DNA of 64,000 bases from Ardenticatenia bacterium. GTDB taxonomy: Bacteria; Chloroflexota; Anaerolineae; Ardenticatenales; Ardenticatenaceae. Positions within the stretch are counted from its first letter, which is position 1. Each line of letters starts with the position of its first letter. Of this stretch, positions 55,679-64,000 are shown piece by piece. Below the pieces are notes generated by a model, which had not been told where the DNA came from, did no database searches, and was given only the letters and a program-made list of their open reading frames with translations. The translations under genes were made by a program, and so were the position numbers. The DNA lies in NCBI GenBank assembly GCA_030949995.1, contig JAUZRY010000087.1:1-64000 (forward strand), read 5' to 3'.

Positions 55679-56647
55679 TCAGCGCTGGTCGCGCGGGTTC
55701 AGGGCTTCGTTGAGGCCATCGCCGATGAAGTTGAAGGCAAACACGAGGGCTGCGACGATGAGTCCAGGCGCCCACAACATCCACGGGGCCGATGGTTTGC
55801 GCCAGTACTGAAAGTTGTTGATGATCATGCCCCCCCAACTCGGTGTGGGCGGTTGAATGCCGATGCCGAGAAAGCTGAGGGATGCCTCTGCTAGAATAGC
55901 GCCTCCCATCCCCATGCTGATGGCCACGATGACCGGTGGTAAGGCGTTGGGCAACAGGTGGCGGAAGAGAATGCGATGAGCCGGAATGCCCAGTGCTTCG
56001 GCCGCTTCGATAAACGGCTCCTCGCGCAGGCTGAGAATCTGGCCACGCACCAGCCGGGCCAATCCGGGCCATCCGACAGCGCTCAGGGCCGTGATCACCA
56101 CGAGGAACTCCACGTATCCGCTGCGCACCCATGGCTTGGTCACCTCGAACTGCAGCAGCCATTGTTCAAAGCGGGGTTGCAGTGTGGCCGCAATCAGGAG
56201 GGCAAAGAGCAGGCCAGGAAAGGCGAAGAGCACGTCGCTGAGGCGCATGATGATCCGGTCCACCCAGCCGCCAAAGTATCCGGCCATCAGGCCGAAGAGG
56301 AGGCCTAACGTGACTCCCACCACCGTGGCCGAGGGGGCCACAATGAGCGCAGTGCGTGCGGCCCACACCAGCCGGCTGAACTGGTCCCGTCCCAAATCGT
56401 CGGTGCCCAGCGGGTGAGCCCAAGAGGGTGGCAACTCCACTGCGTCCAAGTTCTGTTCGGTGTAGCTGTAGGGCGCGATCCAAGGGGATCCGATGCCTGT
56501 CACCACGAAGAGCAACGCGATCACCAGTCCCACCACGGCCAGTCGGTTGCGCCGGTAGCGGCGCCAGAATTCCGTCAAGGGGTGTCGGCGCGGCGGGAGG
56601 AGGTCCACACGCACGCCCGGTTTCATCTCTAACTGTGCCTGTGCCAT
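55679..56647 (-). CDS. DppC-like ABC permease, operon 3
   Basis: 322 residues. Helix 1 (LAVVGLVIALLFVVTGIG), then HPLGTDDLGRDQFSRLVWAAR, the first core helices, EAA loop IEAAEALGIPAHRILFRHLLPN, LSFLGIGIQPPTPSWGGMI and the ending FNFIGDGLNEALNP. A normal full-length DppC. The start is 15 bases after the DppB-like stop. Confidence 0.93.
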   Translation of the reverse strand: MAQAQLEMKPGVRVDLLPPRRHPLTEFWRRYRRNRLAVVGLVIALLFVVTGIGSPWIAPYSYTEQNLDAVELPPSWAHPLGTDDLGRDQFSRLVWAARTALIVAPSATVVGVTLGLLFGLMAGYFGGWVDRIIMRLSDVLFAFPGLLFALLIAATLQPRFEQWLLQFEVTKPWVRSGYVEFLVVITALSAVGWPGLARLVRGQILSLREEPFIEAAEALGIPAHRILFRHLLPNALPPVIVAISMGMGGAILAEASLSFLGIGIQPPTPSWGGMIINNFQYWRKPSAPWMLWAPGLIVAALVFAFNFIGDGLNEALNPRDQR

Positions 56648-56662
56648 GCGGTGCCTCGCCCT

Positions 56663-57595
56663 CTACTCGTACCGAATGCGCGGGTCCGCCAGCGCGTAGA
56701 CCACGTCTACCAACAGGTTGGCCAGCGTGTAGCTCACGGCGATGAGCAAGGTCAGAGCCGTCAGGATGGGGTAGTCGCGTGCTGAGAAGGCTCGAAAGCC
56801 CAGCCGGCCAATGCCGGGAATGCCGAAGATCGTTTCCGTAATGAAGGAGCCTGTGACGAGCCCGCCTAACATCAATCCGAAGATGGTGATCAGGGGGATG
56901 AGGGCGTTGCGCAGGGCATGTCGTCCCAATACCAGGAGTTCTGGCAGCCCCTTGGCGCGCGCGGTGCGCACATAATCTTGGTCGAGGACTTCGATCAAGT
57001 TTGCCCGGGTTTGGCGGGCGAAGACGGCAATGGGGCCGGCGCCCAGCACAAGTGCCGGCAAGATCACGCTGCGGCTGAATACGCCGTCCCATCCTCCTGG
57101 GGGCAGCAGTCGCACTTGATAGGAGAGGAGCCACAATAAAATGGGCGCCGTCAGGAAAGTGGGAAAGGAAATGCCCATAACGACGCCTGCAGTGGTCAGG
57201 TAATCGAGCAATGTGTTGCGCCGTACGGCTGCCAGCACACCTAAGGGAATGCCCACCACGACTCCCAAGGCGATAACTACGGCGTTGAGTTGGATCGAAA
57301 CCCATAGCCCCCGCGCGATGAGCTTGATGACTGGCTGGCCACGGGCCACAGTGATGGATTCGCCCAAGTCTCCCCGGAGCGCACGCCTCACGTAGTCAAT
57401 GTATTGGATCACCAGGGGACGATCAAGCCCCAGCTCGCGTCGGATACGGGCCACGGTTTCGGGATCACTGCGCTGGCCCAGCAGTTGCTGAACCGGGTCA
57501 CCCGGACCGTAGACCCCTAACGCAAAGGTGATGAAGCTGATGATGACCAGCAACACCGGCAACCAGAGCAAACGGTTGACGATGTACTTGAGCAT
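56663..57595 (-). CDS. DppB-like ABC permease, operon 3
   Basis: 310 residues. MLKYIVNRLLWLPVLLVII, then GPGDPVQQLLGQRSDPETVAR, six helices, EAA loop DQDYVRTARAKGLPELLVLG, LGGLVTGSFITETIFGIPGIG and VVYALADPRIRYE. Starts 14 bases after the binding-protein stop; unlike operons 1 and 2 there is no stem-loop between them. Confidence 0.94.
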   Translation of the reverse strand: MLKYIVNRLLWLPVLLVIISFITFALGVYGPGDPVQQLLGQRSDPETVARIRRELGLDRPLVIQYIDYVRRALRGDLGESITVARGQPVIKLIARGLWVSIQLNAVVIALGVVVGIPLGVLAAVRRNTLLDYLTTAGVVMGISFPTFLTAPILLWLLSYQVRLLPPGGWDGVFSRSVILPALVLGAGPIAVFARQTRANLIEVLDQDYVRTARAKGLPELLVLGRHALRNALIPLITIFGLMLGGLVTGSFITETIFGIPGIGRLGFRAFSARDYPILTALTLLIAVSYTLANLLVDVVYALADPRIRYE

Positions 57596-57609
57596 ACCGT
57601 ACCGCTCGA

Positions 57610-59316
57610 TTACCGCTCAACGCTCACGTATTTCAGCCGAGGTACAATGGCCGAGGGGAAGCGCATGTTTTTCACCCACGGCTTCACCAGCCAAAACTCC
57701 TTGCCATACCAGAGGGGCACGATGGGCGCATCCTGGAGGATGAGCGCTTCAGCCCGGCTGTAAAGTTCAAAACGCTTCTGTTGGTCCTGTTCCACGGCAG
57801 CCTCCTGGAGGAGTGCATCCACGTCGGGATTACAGTAGCCCAAGTGGTTGTCCTGGCTCTCACAACTGAAGAGAATCTCCAGGAAGTTCTGGGGATCGGG
57901 ATAGTCGGCAATCCACCCGATGTCGTAAATTTGGTAGGGATTGGGCGTCTTGTTGATGTCGAAGAGGAATGTGGCCCACTCTGTCTGTTCGATGGCCACT
58001 TCCACGCCCAAGTTCTGCCGCCACATCTCCACAATGGCCTCGACCGTTTGGGGAGGTGCTCCACCCCGTCCTGGCACGTGGATGGTGATGTCCGGCAGTC
58101 CCTCAGGCCCGCCATAGGAGGAGTTGGCCAGGGCCTCCTGTGCGGCTTGGGGGTCGTACTCGTAGCCCTTCACATCGGGGTTGTAACCGGGCAGGCCCGG
58201 GGGAAGAATGCCGTGGGCCGGCTGCACGGTTTCGCGCAGGACCACACGGGCCAGGCGCTCCCGGTCCAAGGCCATAGTGAAGGCCTTGCGCACTTCGGGA
58301 TCGTCAAAGGGGGGCTGGTCGTTGTTGAGCCCCAAGTAGCCCAAGGAGAGCGTTTCCACTTCCACCAAGTCTTGGTTCAGCGGGTCGCTGGGATCGAGCA
58401 CCCGTTCGATGTCGGCCAAGCCAACAGGCACCACGTCCAGCTCGTCGGTCTCGTAGCGGGTCATGATGGAGCCACCGGCCAGCGAGTAGATCACCCGTTC
58501 GAGCGCCGGCTTGGGTTCACCGTAGTAGCGCTCGTTGGGGACGAGAATGAGCTCCTCGCCGAACGTGTAGCGCTCCAAGGTGAAGGGGCCGGTGCCGTTC
58601 GGGTTCTCCGCGGCCCAAGCGCGTCCGCCCTGCTCGACCGCCTCCCGGTCCACCACGAAGGCTGTGGGATAGGTCAACTTGGCCAGGAAGTAGACTTTGG
58701 GCGCCTCAATGGTGATCTCCAACGTGTAGTCGTCCACCACGCGCACGCCGTCCACCGAGTCCACCTGTCCTTCCAGCTTATCACGGCAGCCCACGATGTC
58801 CCCCAAATAGGTGTGGGCGACAGGGGATTGGGTCTTTGGGTCACAGGCCCGTTCAATGGTGTACCTGAAATCTTCGGCCGTGACGGGCTTGCCGTTGGCA
58901 AAGGTGACATCTTGGCGCAAGTAGAACGTGTAGACCGTGCCGTCGTCGGAGATCTCCCACCGTTCGGCGATGTCAGGTTGTACCGAAAGGTCATCGGGGG
59001 AAAGTGTGACTAAACCGCTGAAGAGCTCCACAATGTACTCGGCTGAGGTGGCATCGCTGGCCAAGGCGGGATCCAAGGTAGGAGGATCAGCACCGGGTAT
59101 GCGCAACACACCGCCTGTGGCCCCGCGTGGTGGGGAGTCGTCCTGTGGCCCAGTCACTGCTGTTGGCTGTGCTCCACCGGGGGCGAACGAAGGGGCGGCG
59201 TCCTGTCTGAAGAAGACGACAGCAGCTCCGGCCACCACGACACAGAGAAAGAGCAACGCACATGCTGCTGCCACGCCGGCCGCCAGCCAGAACCAATTTC
59301 TGGAGGTGTTGTTCAT
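57610..59316 (-). CDS. Peptide-type ABC transporter substrate-binding protein, membrane-anchored, operon 3
   Basis: 568 residues. The N-terminal helix (WLAAGVAAACALLFLCVVVAGAA) has no clean lipobox, so a membrane anchor is likely. ADPPTLDPALASDATS, VTAEDFRYTIERACDP and IVGCRDKL parallel the operon 2 protein, including the Cys pair. GTGPFTLERYTFGEELILV, VRKAFTMALDRERLARVVL and IGWIADYPDPQNFLE are family-5 motifs typical of oligopeptide binders. Its strong promoter diverges from that of superoxide dismutase. Confidence 0.92.
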   Translation of the reverse strand: MNNTSRNWFWLAAGVAAACALLFLCVVVAGAAVVFFRQDAAPSFAPGGAQPTAVTGPQDDSPPRGATGGVLRIPGADPPTLDPALASDATSAEYIVELFSGLVTLSPDDLSVQPDIAERWEISDDGTVYTFYLRQDVTFANGKPVTAEDFRYTIERACDPKTQSPVAHTYLGDIVGCRDKLEGQVDSVDGVRVVDDYTLEITIEAPKVYFLAKLTYPTAFVVDREAVEQGGRAWAAENPNGTGPFTLERYTFGEELILVPNERYYGEPKPALERVIYSLAGGSIMTRYETDELDVVPVGLADIERVLDPSDPLNQDLVEVETLSLGYLGLNNDQPPFDDPEVRKAFTMALDRERLARVVLRETVQPAHGILPPGLPGYNPDVKGYEYDPQAAQEALANSSYGGPEGLPDITIHVPGRGGAPPQTVEAIVEMWRQNLGVEVAIEQTEWATFLFDINKTPNPYQIYDIGWIADYPDPQNFLEILFSCESQDNHLGYCNPDVDALLQEAAVEQDQQKRFELYSRAEALILQDAPIVPLWYGKEFWLVKPWVKNMRFPSAIVPRLKYVSVER

Positions 59317-59405
59317 GGGCGCCTTTCCTCCTGACCAAGTTGTCCACGTGGGTTGCGTCCTCGAACGCGCCAGGATACATGTACAGAAACGTTGAGGGTG
59401 GCGGT

Positions 59406-59435
59406 ACTATAGCACACGGTCAAAGTTCATGTCAA
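59406..59435 (-). promoter_or_regulatory. Promoter of operon 3
   Basis: Minus strand TTGACA (59435-59430), 18-base spacer, TATAGT (59411-59406). The -35 is perfect and the -10 has one mismatch. Confidence 0.65.
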
Positions 59436-59474
59436 GTGGTCGGAAGGTCCTCTGGCCTTGCGCTTGGGCGCCAA

Positions 59475-59503
59475 TTGACACGGGCACATCACCGTGATAG
59501 AGT
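59475..59503 (+). promoter_or_regulatory. Promoter of superoxide dismutase with inverted repeat at the start site
   Basis: Perfect TTGACA (59475-59480), 17-base spacer, TAGAGT (59498-59503). An inverted repeat AGTAAA-N6-TTTACT (59501-59518) overlaps the -10 and the expected start, so it could be a repressor site. Confidence 0.6.
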
Positions 59504-59556
59504 AAATGGTAGTTTACTGGGCGGAATACTTAACAATCACCACGAGGAGGTGAACC

Positions 59557-60180
59557 ATGGCCCACACCCTTCCGGCTTTGCCCTACGCCTATGACGCTCT
59601 CGAACCCCACATTGATGCGCGCACCATGGAGATCCATCACACGAAGCACCACCAAGGGTACGTCAACAACTTGAACAAGGCCATTGAGAAGTACCCCGAG
59701 CTACAGGATCGCTCCGTTGAGTCCCTGTTGCGCAACATCAACAGCGTGCCCGAGGACATTCGCACGGCCGTGCGCAACAACGGTGGCGGCCACGCCAACC
59801 ACTCCCTCTTCTGGACGATCATGTCTCCTAACGGCGGCGGCACGCCCACAGGCGAATTGGCCGACGCCATCAACACCGCATTTGGTTCCTTCGACGCCTT
59901 TAAGGAGACGTTTTCCAAGGCGGCCGCTACCCGCTTCGGCAGCGGGTGGGCTTGGCTGGCGCTCACCGGCTTCGGCAAGCTGGTTGTTTATTCCACGCCC
60001 AACCAGGACAACCCCTTCATGGATGGCTTCACGCCCATTCTGGGCCTCGACGTGTGGGAGCACGCCTATTACTTGAAGTACCAGAACCGTCGCGCCGACT
60101 ACATCGCTGCCTGGTGGAACGTGGTGAACTGGGAACAGGTGGCCAAGAACTACGCTGAGGCGCTGGCTGCCTTGAAGTGA
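59557..60180 (+). CDS. sodA: Superoxide dismutase, Fe/Mn family, Mn-type residues
   Basis: Converts superoxide to oxygen and hydrogen peroxide. 207 residues; GAGGAGGTG precedes the ATG. Metal ligands His27 (MEIHHTKHH), His82 ([11 protein letters not shown]), Asp165 and His169 (LDVWEHAYY). Gly77 and Gln150 (STPNQDNP) are the pattern seen in manganese enzymes; iron enzymes place the Gln in the first domain. No signal peptide, so cytoplasmic. Single-gene unit with its own promoter and terminator. Confidence 0.95.
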   Translation: MAHTLPALPYAYDALEPHIDARTMEIHHTKHHQGYVNNLNKAIEKYPELQDRSVESLLRNINSVPEDIRTAVRNNGGGHANHSLFWTIMSPNGGGTPTGELADAINTAFGSFDAFKETFSKAAATRFGSGWAWLALTGFGKLVVYSTPNQDNPFMDGFTPILGLDVWEHAYYLKYQNRRADYIAAWWNVVNWEQVAKNYAEALAALK

Positions 60181-60207
60181 AGCTATTCTGGGGTTCATTG
60201 AGGAGAG

Positions 60208-60247
60208 GGCGGGGACAGGGTATTCCTGTTCTCGCCTTCTTGTTTGC
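60208..60247 (+). terminator. Intrinsic terminator of superoxide dismutase
   Basis: 12-bp stem (60208-60219 with 60225-60236, two G-U pairs), five-base loop GTATT, then a T-rich tail TTCTTGTTTGC. Starts 27 bases after the stop. Confidence 0.75.
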
Positions 60248-60341
60248 TTCACAGCTCACACCTGTGGCCGCGCTCAGTGAGTGCCCCCGCCACCGTGATT
60301 GTGTGGACGGCCCCTGCGTTCCGTGGGGCTACATTCTGTTG

Positions 60342-61268
60342 TCAAGAGGAAGCCAGGAAGCGCTCCAGCATCTGGCGTGTGGGCATGGCAGGCTGCGCGC
60401 CATGTTTGGTGACGGCCAGCGCGCCGGCTGCCACCCCCCACACGAGCGCCTGGTGGAAGGAGCGGCCCTCGGCCAAGGCCACAGCCAAGGCGGCGTTGAA
60501 GGCATCGCCCGCTGCGACGGTGTCCACAGCTTGAACTGGGAAGGCCGGCATCATGCCCTCGCCGGCGTCAGAAGCCCAAAAGATACCCTGTGCTCCTCGT
60601 TTGATGATCACGGTGTTGGCTCCCCGCTGGCGGAACACCCGTACTGCCCGAGCAGCTTCCTCGGCTGTCGTGACCGGGAATCCTGCCAGGCAGCTCGCCT
60701 CGGCCTCGTTGGGTGTGAGCACGTCGGCCAAGCGGAACACCTCGTTGGGCAAGCCTTCTCGGGCCGGAGCTGGGTCCAGGATCACCGGCACCCCGGCCGC
60801 CCGAGCAGCCTTGGCGGCTTCCAGCACGGCCGGCAGGGGCACCTCAAGTTGAAGCAACAGAGCAGCGGCGCCCTCCAGCCGTGGCCGCAGCCGTGCCACA
60901 TCGTCGTTTCCCACTCGGCCGTTGGCGCCGGCCGCAAGTACAATCTGATTTTGGCCCTCCTGGTCCACCACGATGACGGCCACACCGCTGCGGACTCCTT
61001 CATCCACCCACACCCCCTCGGCGTTCACCCCGGCCTCACGCAAGCCTGCCAGCAGAGCGCGGCCAAACCCATCATTTCCGACACGGCCTACCATGAATGT
61101 GGGCGCGCCGAGTCGGGCCGCCGCCACAGCCTGATTGGCCCCTTTGCCGCCCAGTACCGTGACGAATTCATGTCCCTCAACGGTCTCGCCGGGAACGGGC
61201 AGGCGGGGCGCTCGGATGACCATGTCCATATTGAGGCTTCCCAACACCACCAGATGTCGCCGGCTCAT
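60342..61268 (-). CDS. rbsK: Ribokinase (PfkB family)
   Basis: Phosphorylates D-ribose at O5 with ATP. 308 residues, the normal length; ATG 61268 has GGGAGAAAG upstream. VVLGSLNMDMVIRAPRLPVPGETV, GGKGANQAVAAARLGA (substrate binding), LTPNEAEASCLAGF, and DTVAAGDAFNAALAVAL with the catalytic Asp are all intact. The pattern N-M-D and G-G-K-G-A-N-Q-A is specific for RbsK among PfkB kinases. No ribose transporter is adjacent. It diverges from the GalT-like gene. Confidence 0.93.
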   Translation of the reverse strand: MSRRHLVVLGSLNMDMVIRAPRLPVPGETVEGHEFVTVLGGKGANQAVAAARLGAPTFMVGRVGNDGFGRALLAGLREAGVNAEGVWVDEGVRSGVAVIVVDQEGQNQIVLAAGANGRVGNDDVARLRPRLEGAAALLLQLEVPLPAVLEAAKAARAAGVPVILDPAPAREGLPNEVFRLADVLTPNEAEASCLAGFPVTTAEEAARAVRVFRQRGANTVIIKRGAQGIFWASDAGEGMMPAFPVQAVDTVAAGDAFNAALAVALAEGRSFHQALVWGVAAGALAVTKHGAQPAMPTRQMLERFLASS

Positions 61269-61293
61269 TGTCTTTCTCCCGTTTACAGGTGTT

Positions 61294-61321
61294 TTGACGG
61301 ACGGACAACGTGGCGTATACT
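61294..61321 (+). promoter_or_regulatory. Promoter of the GalT-like gene
   Basis: TTGACG (61294-61299), 16-base spacer, TATACT (61316-61321), about 58 bases upstream of the ATG. Confidence 0.55.
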
Positions 61322-61379
61322 CCCCCATAATTGTAGCGCAAATGCACGTCTGGAAACAGTGGGGAGCAGGGGAGAGCTT

Positions 61380-62417
61380 ATGGGTCTCATGTTCCGGCGG
61401 GAGCGGGTGACACACAGGATGTTGGACCCGCGCCAAGGCTTTCGCCCGCTCGAGCACACCCTCGAAGTGCGCTTTGACCCTCTGACCGGCCACTCGGCTC
61501 ACATCGCCCACTTGGATGCCATCCGCCCTGTGCCCATCTCCCCGTCGGCCTTTGACGCGCCGTCCCGGCGGGCCACATGTCCCTTCTGCCCGGAGCGCCG
61601 TGAGGCCACCACGCCTCGCTTTCCGCCGTCACTTCTCCCCCAAGGACGCCTTCAGCGGGGCGAAGCACTCGTGGTGCCCAACATTGCCCCCTATGACCTT
61701 GTCAGCGCGGTTACCATTATGACGTACCGCCACCTCGTGCCCATCACCGATTTCACCGAAACCCACATTGCCGACGCGCTGGCCGTTACCCTCGACTTTC
61801 TCCGGCGCGCCCGCAACCATCTTGGACAGGACACTGTTGCTCTGATCTGCTGGAACTACATGCCTCCGTCCGGCGGCGGGCTCGTTCATCCCCACGTGCA
61901 GGCGCTTTTGACCCATTTTCCCGGCAATCGCCTGCGCGCCGAGCTGGAGGCTGCCCGTGCCTACGTTCGTGCCACTGGCCACGTCTATTGGGCAGCCCTG
62001 GTGGACGCTGAACGTGCCGCCGGGGAGCGATACATTGGTTGCACAGGAAGCGCTCATTGGATGGCGGCCTTTGCCCCAGTGGGCACACTGGGAGAAGTGT
62101 TGGGCATCTTTCCCGAGGTGGAAGATCCACATGTCCTTGGAACGCGCTTCTGTCGCGAGACAGCACGGGCATTTCTACGCCTCTTTCACTTCTTCCACGC
62201 ATGGGGGGTGGGCAGCTTCAACGCGGCCTTAGCCCTGGCACCAGCGGGCTGGCCTGGGTGGCGCCCTTGTTGGCGCGTGGTGCCCCGGACTTATCTCAAC
62301 GCCGAGGAGCGGCCGTCCGACACGAATGTCTTCCAAGTCGTGTTGCAGGAACCTGTCTCCAGCATCGTACCCGAGGTATTGGCCGAACGCGCTCGTCCTT
62401 TCTTCAAAGGAGAATGA
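61380..62417 (+). CDS. GalT-like HIT-superfamily nucleotidyltransferase
   Basis: 345 residues. CPFC (67-70) is the zinc-knuckle half; GGGLVHPHVQ (166-174) is the active-site H-x-H-x-Q, with His172 the nucleotidyl-transfer nucleophile, where GalT has HPHPQ or HPHGQ. FNIAPYD-like PNIAPYDLVSAVTI and a second GSFNAALAL segment mirror the duplicated GalT fold. It probably transfers a nucleotidyl group to or from a sugar 1-phosphate; galactose specificity is not assured because the leloir neighbours (galK, galE) are absent. GGGGAG stands before the ATG. Confidence 0.78.
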   Translation: MGLMFRRERVTHRMLDPRQGFRPLEHTLEVRFDPLTGHSAHIAHLDAIRPVPISPSAFDAPSRRATCPFCPERREATTPRFPPSLLPQGRLQRGEALVVPNIAPYDLVSAVTIMTYRHLVPITDFTETHIADALAVTLDFLRRARNHLGQDTVALICWNYMPPSGGGLVHPHVQALLTHFPGNRLRAELEAARAYVRATGHVYWAALVDAERAAGERYIGCTGSAHWMAAFAPVGTLGEVLGIFPEVEDPHVLGTRFCRETARAFLRLFHFFHAWGVGSFNAALALAPAGWPGWRPCWRVVPRTYLNAEERPSDTNVFQVVLQEPVSSIVPEVLAERARPFFKGE

Positions 62418-62494
62418 GCCCGTAAACGCGCCAATCGCCTGATCCGAACTGTGCCCCATGAACTCAAGAGCGCTCGGACAAGGGAGGTGATGCC

Positions 62495-63646
62495 GTGGAC
62501 TTTCGTCTCACAGAGGAACAAGAGGCCATACGCGAACGGGCACGGGCGTTTGCCCGGCAGGAAGTGGCTCCCATCGCCCGGGAGGCGGACGAAAAGGGGG
62601 AGTTTCCCCTTCATTTGGTTCGCCGGATGGGAGAACTGGGCTTTCTCTGTGGCCCTGTGGAGCCGGAATACGGAGGAGCAGGCATGGATTACCTCAGCTT
62701 CGCCCTCGTTTACGAGGAATTGGGCTGGGCTGACTCCTCCGTGCGCGGGTTCCTGGCCGTTCACGCCGGCCTTGTGGCCCTCTGCCTGCGCGACTGGGGC
62801 ACAGAAACCCAGAAGTGCACCTACTTGCCCCGCCTCGCAACAGGGGAACTGATTGGTTGTTATTGTCTCACAGAGCCCAACGCCGGCTCGGATGCGGCCG
62901 CTTTGGAGACACACGTGCGTGAGGAAGAGGACGCCTACGTGCTCAACGGCGAAAAGATCTGGATCACCAACGGCAACATTGCCGACGTGGCCATTGTCTT
63001 CGCCACGCACGATCCTACACGGCGACACCGGGGCATCTCTGCCTTTTTGGTCGAGACCAACACGCCCGGCTTCCGGCGCGAGGCAATGCCGGGCAAGGAA
63101 CTCGGCCATCGTGCCTCAGACCACGCCAGAATCGTGTTGGAGGAGTGCCGTGTGCCCAAGGACGCGCTGTTGGGCGCACCTGGGGAGGGATTCAAGGTGG
63201 CTATGTCGGCCCTCGACCACGGGCGGTTGGGGGTGGCTGCTGGTGCCGTGGGCGTGGCGCAAGCTTGTCTTGACGCCTGTGTGGCTTTCACCACCGGGCG
63301 ACGACAGTTTGGCCGGCGCCTGGCCGACTTCCAAATGATCCAGGCCACGCTGGCCGATATGGCCACTCATGTGGAGGCCGCCCGTTGGCTTGTCTACAGG
63401 GCCGCTTGGCTCAAGGACCAAGGGCTTCCCAGCACCAAAGAGACCTCCATTGCCAAACTGTTTGCCACAGAAACCGCTGCCAAGATCGCTTCGGACGCCG
63501 TGTTACTTCACGGAGGAAGAGGCTACTCCAACGAGTACCCGGTCGAACGCCACTATCGGGACATCAAGGGACTTCAAATTTACGAGGGCACCAGTCACAT
63601 CCAGCGCATCATTATTGCCCGCCACCTCGTGGGCAAAGACCGGTAA
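62495..63646 (+). CDS. Acyl-CoA dehydrogenase
   Basis: FAD enzyme of 383 residues that oxidises acyl-CoA to trans-2-enoyl-CoA, passing electrons to ETF. GTG start with GGGAGGTGATG upstream. MDFRLTEEQEAIRERARAFA, CYCLTEPNAGSDAAAL and KIWITNGNIADVAIVFA (FAD-binding), GVAAGAVGVAQACLDACVAF, and GLQIYEGTSHIQRIIIAR with the catalytic Glu position. The residue pattern is of the short/branched-chain group. Chain-length specificity is not predictable here. Confidence 0.92.
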   Translation: MDFRLTEEQEAIRERARAFARQEVAPIAREADEKGEFPLHLVRRMGELGFLCGPVEPEYGGAGMDYLSFALVYEELGWADSSVRGFLAVHAGLVALCLRDWGTETQKCTYLPRLATGELIGCYCLTEPNAGSDAAALETHVREEEDAYVLNGEKIWITNGNIADVAIVFATHDPTRRHRGISAFLVETNTPGFRREAMPGKELGHRASDHARIVLEECRVPKDALLGAPGEGFKVAMSALDHGRLGVAAGAVGVAQACLDACVAFTTGRRQFGRRLADFQMIQATLADMATHVEAARWLVYRAAWLKDQGLPSTKETSIAKLFATETAAKIASDAVLLHGGRGYSNEYPVERHYRDIKGLQIYEGTSHIQRIIIARHLVGKDR

Positions 63647-63659
63647 CGTTTTTGGCTCT

Positions 63660-64000
63660 TTATGGCCGCTCAGCCAAGGTGACATCCACATCCATTTCCT
63701 TGCCGTCACGCACCACGCGCACAGTCACTCTGTCTCCCACACGGTAGCGGTTTTCGAGCAGAAGCCGCAGCTCCCGCTCAGTGCGTATTGGCGTGTCATC
63801 AAGGGCCACAATCACATCGCCCCCAACGGGCAAGATCAAGTTGCCCAGCCGCACGCGGCGGGTGCCTCCCCGCAGCCCGGCCTGGTGAGCCGGGCTGTTC
63901 CGGTACACGGCCACAATGAGCACGCCCTCGTCCGGCACCTGGAGGCCCAAGCGTTGGCGCAGGACGCGGGCCACGGCTGGCTTCAGGTCAAACGTTTGGC
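63660..64000 (-). CDS. C-terminal PDZ domain of a serine protease-like (HtrA/DegP) protein, cut by the window edge
   Basis: The frame is open to the window end (5' part missing), so the internal GTG at 63974 is not the start. The visible 113 residues form one PDZ domain: VPDEGVLIVAVYRNSPAHQAGLRGG, DVIVALDDTPIRTERELRLLL and VRVVRDGKEMDVDVTL. In HtrA proteases this domain follows a trypsin-like domain, which would lie outside the window; other PDZ proteins remain possible. It converges with the acyl-CoA dehydrogenase gene. Confidence 0.75.
   Translation of the reverse strand, partial: QTFDLKPAVARVLRQRLGLQVPDEGVLIVAVYRNSPAHQAGLRGGTRRVRLGNLILPVGGDVIVALDDTPIRTERELRLLLENRYRVGDRVTVRVVRDGKEMDVDVTLAERP

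Noticed and set aside
60177-61379. N-terminal extension of the GalT-like frame by 400 codons
   Set aside because: It is antisense to ribokinase and passes through the sodA terminator; a promoter and ribosome site place the start at 61380.

Overview
The window looks like chromosomal DNA of a Chloroflexota bacterium (Anaerolineae/Caldilineae-like). This rests on high GC content, Thr/Pro-rich linkers (TPTPEPTAT type) after lipoprotein and membrane anchors, many family-5 peptide-type ABC transporters, a single-chain alpha-beta glycyl-tRNA synthetase and a DUF3048 lipoprotein. The assignment is an inference from gene content; no rRNA or tRNA gene was seen.

Layout. 1-10.4 kb, mostly minus strand: an edge-cut Gfo/Idh oxidoreductase, a yggT-yggS pair, a LysM membrane protein, a GT-C glycosyltransferase coupled to a clan-A glycoside hydrolase, an aminotransferase, RadC, glutamate formiminotransferase and a Roadblock protein. 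10.7-17.3 kb, plus strand: a surface polysaccharide module (Wzz/tyrosine-kinase fusion, nucleotide-sugar dehydrogenase, Wzm-Wzt exporter, nucleotidyltransferase-like protein). 17.4-36.7 kb: housekeeping and repair (recO, MazG-like, glyQS, lexA, a Rieske fusion, msrA, a BatA/VWA protein, a methyltransferase, DUF3048, a PhnD-like protein, dcd, a sugar dehydrogenase lipoprotein, methylmalonyl-CoA mutase large subunit, tsaE-tsaB-rimI, DUF92). 37.1-40.5 kb: an orphan peptide-binding protein, secG, and an hsp20 plus CbpM/MerR-like regulator pair with two phased operator-like repeat arrays. 40.5-59.4 kb, minus strand: three tandem peptide-type ABC operons. Operon 1 also holds a coiled-coil repeat gene, and operon 2 has no ATPases of its own. 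59.5-64 kb: Mn-type superoxide dismutase, ribokinase, a GalT-like enzyme, acyl-CoA dehydrogenase and the PDZ end of a serine protease.

Fifteen genes are broken by about 19 single-base indels, several in short homopolymers. Where both ends of the gene are visible, correcting the indels restores a complete frame of whole codons. I read these as errors in the sequence rather than real pseudogenes and annotate each gene over its full restored span.

The strongest lead for something undescribed is the pair of four-unit, 11-bp phased repeat arrays upstream of hsp20 and of its neighbouring regulator. After it come the 54-bp repeat coiled-coil gene inside a peptide transporter operon, the permease with a 190-residue extracytoplasmic insert, the Rieske protein with a roughly 470-residue unassigned domain, and the LexA with an insert beside its catalytic lysine.
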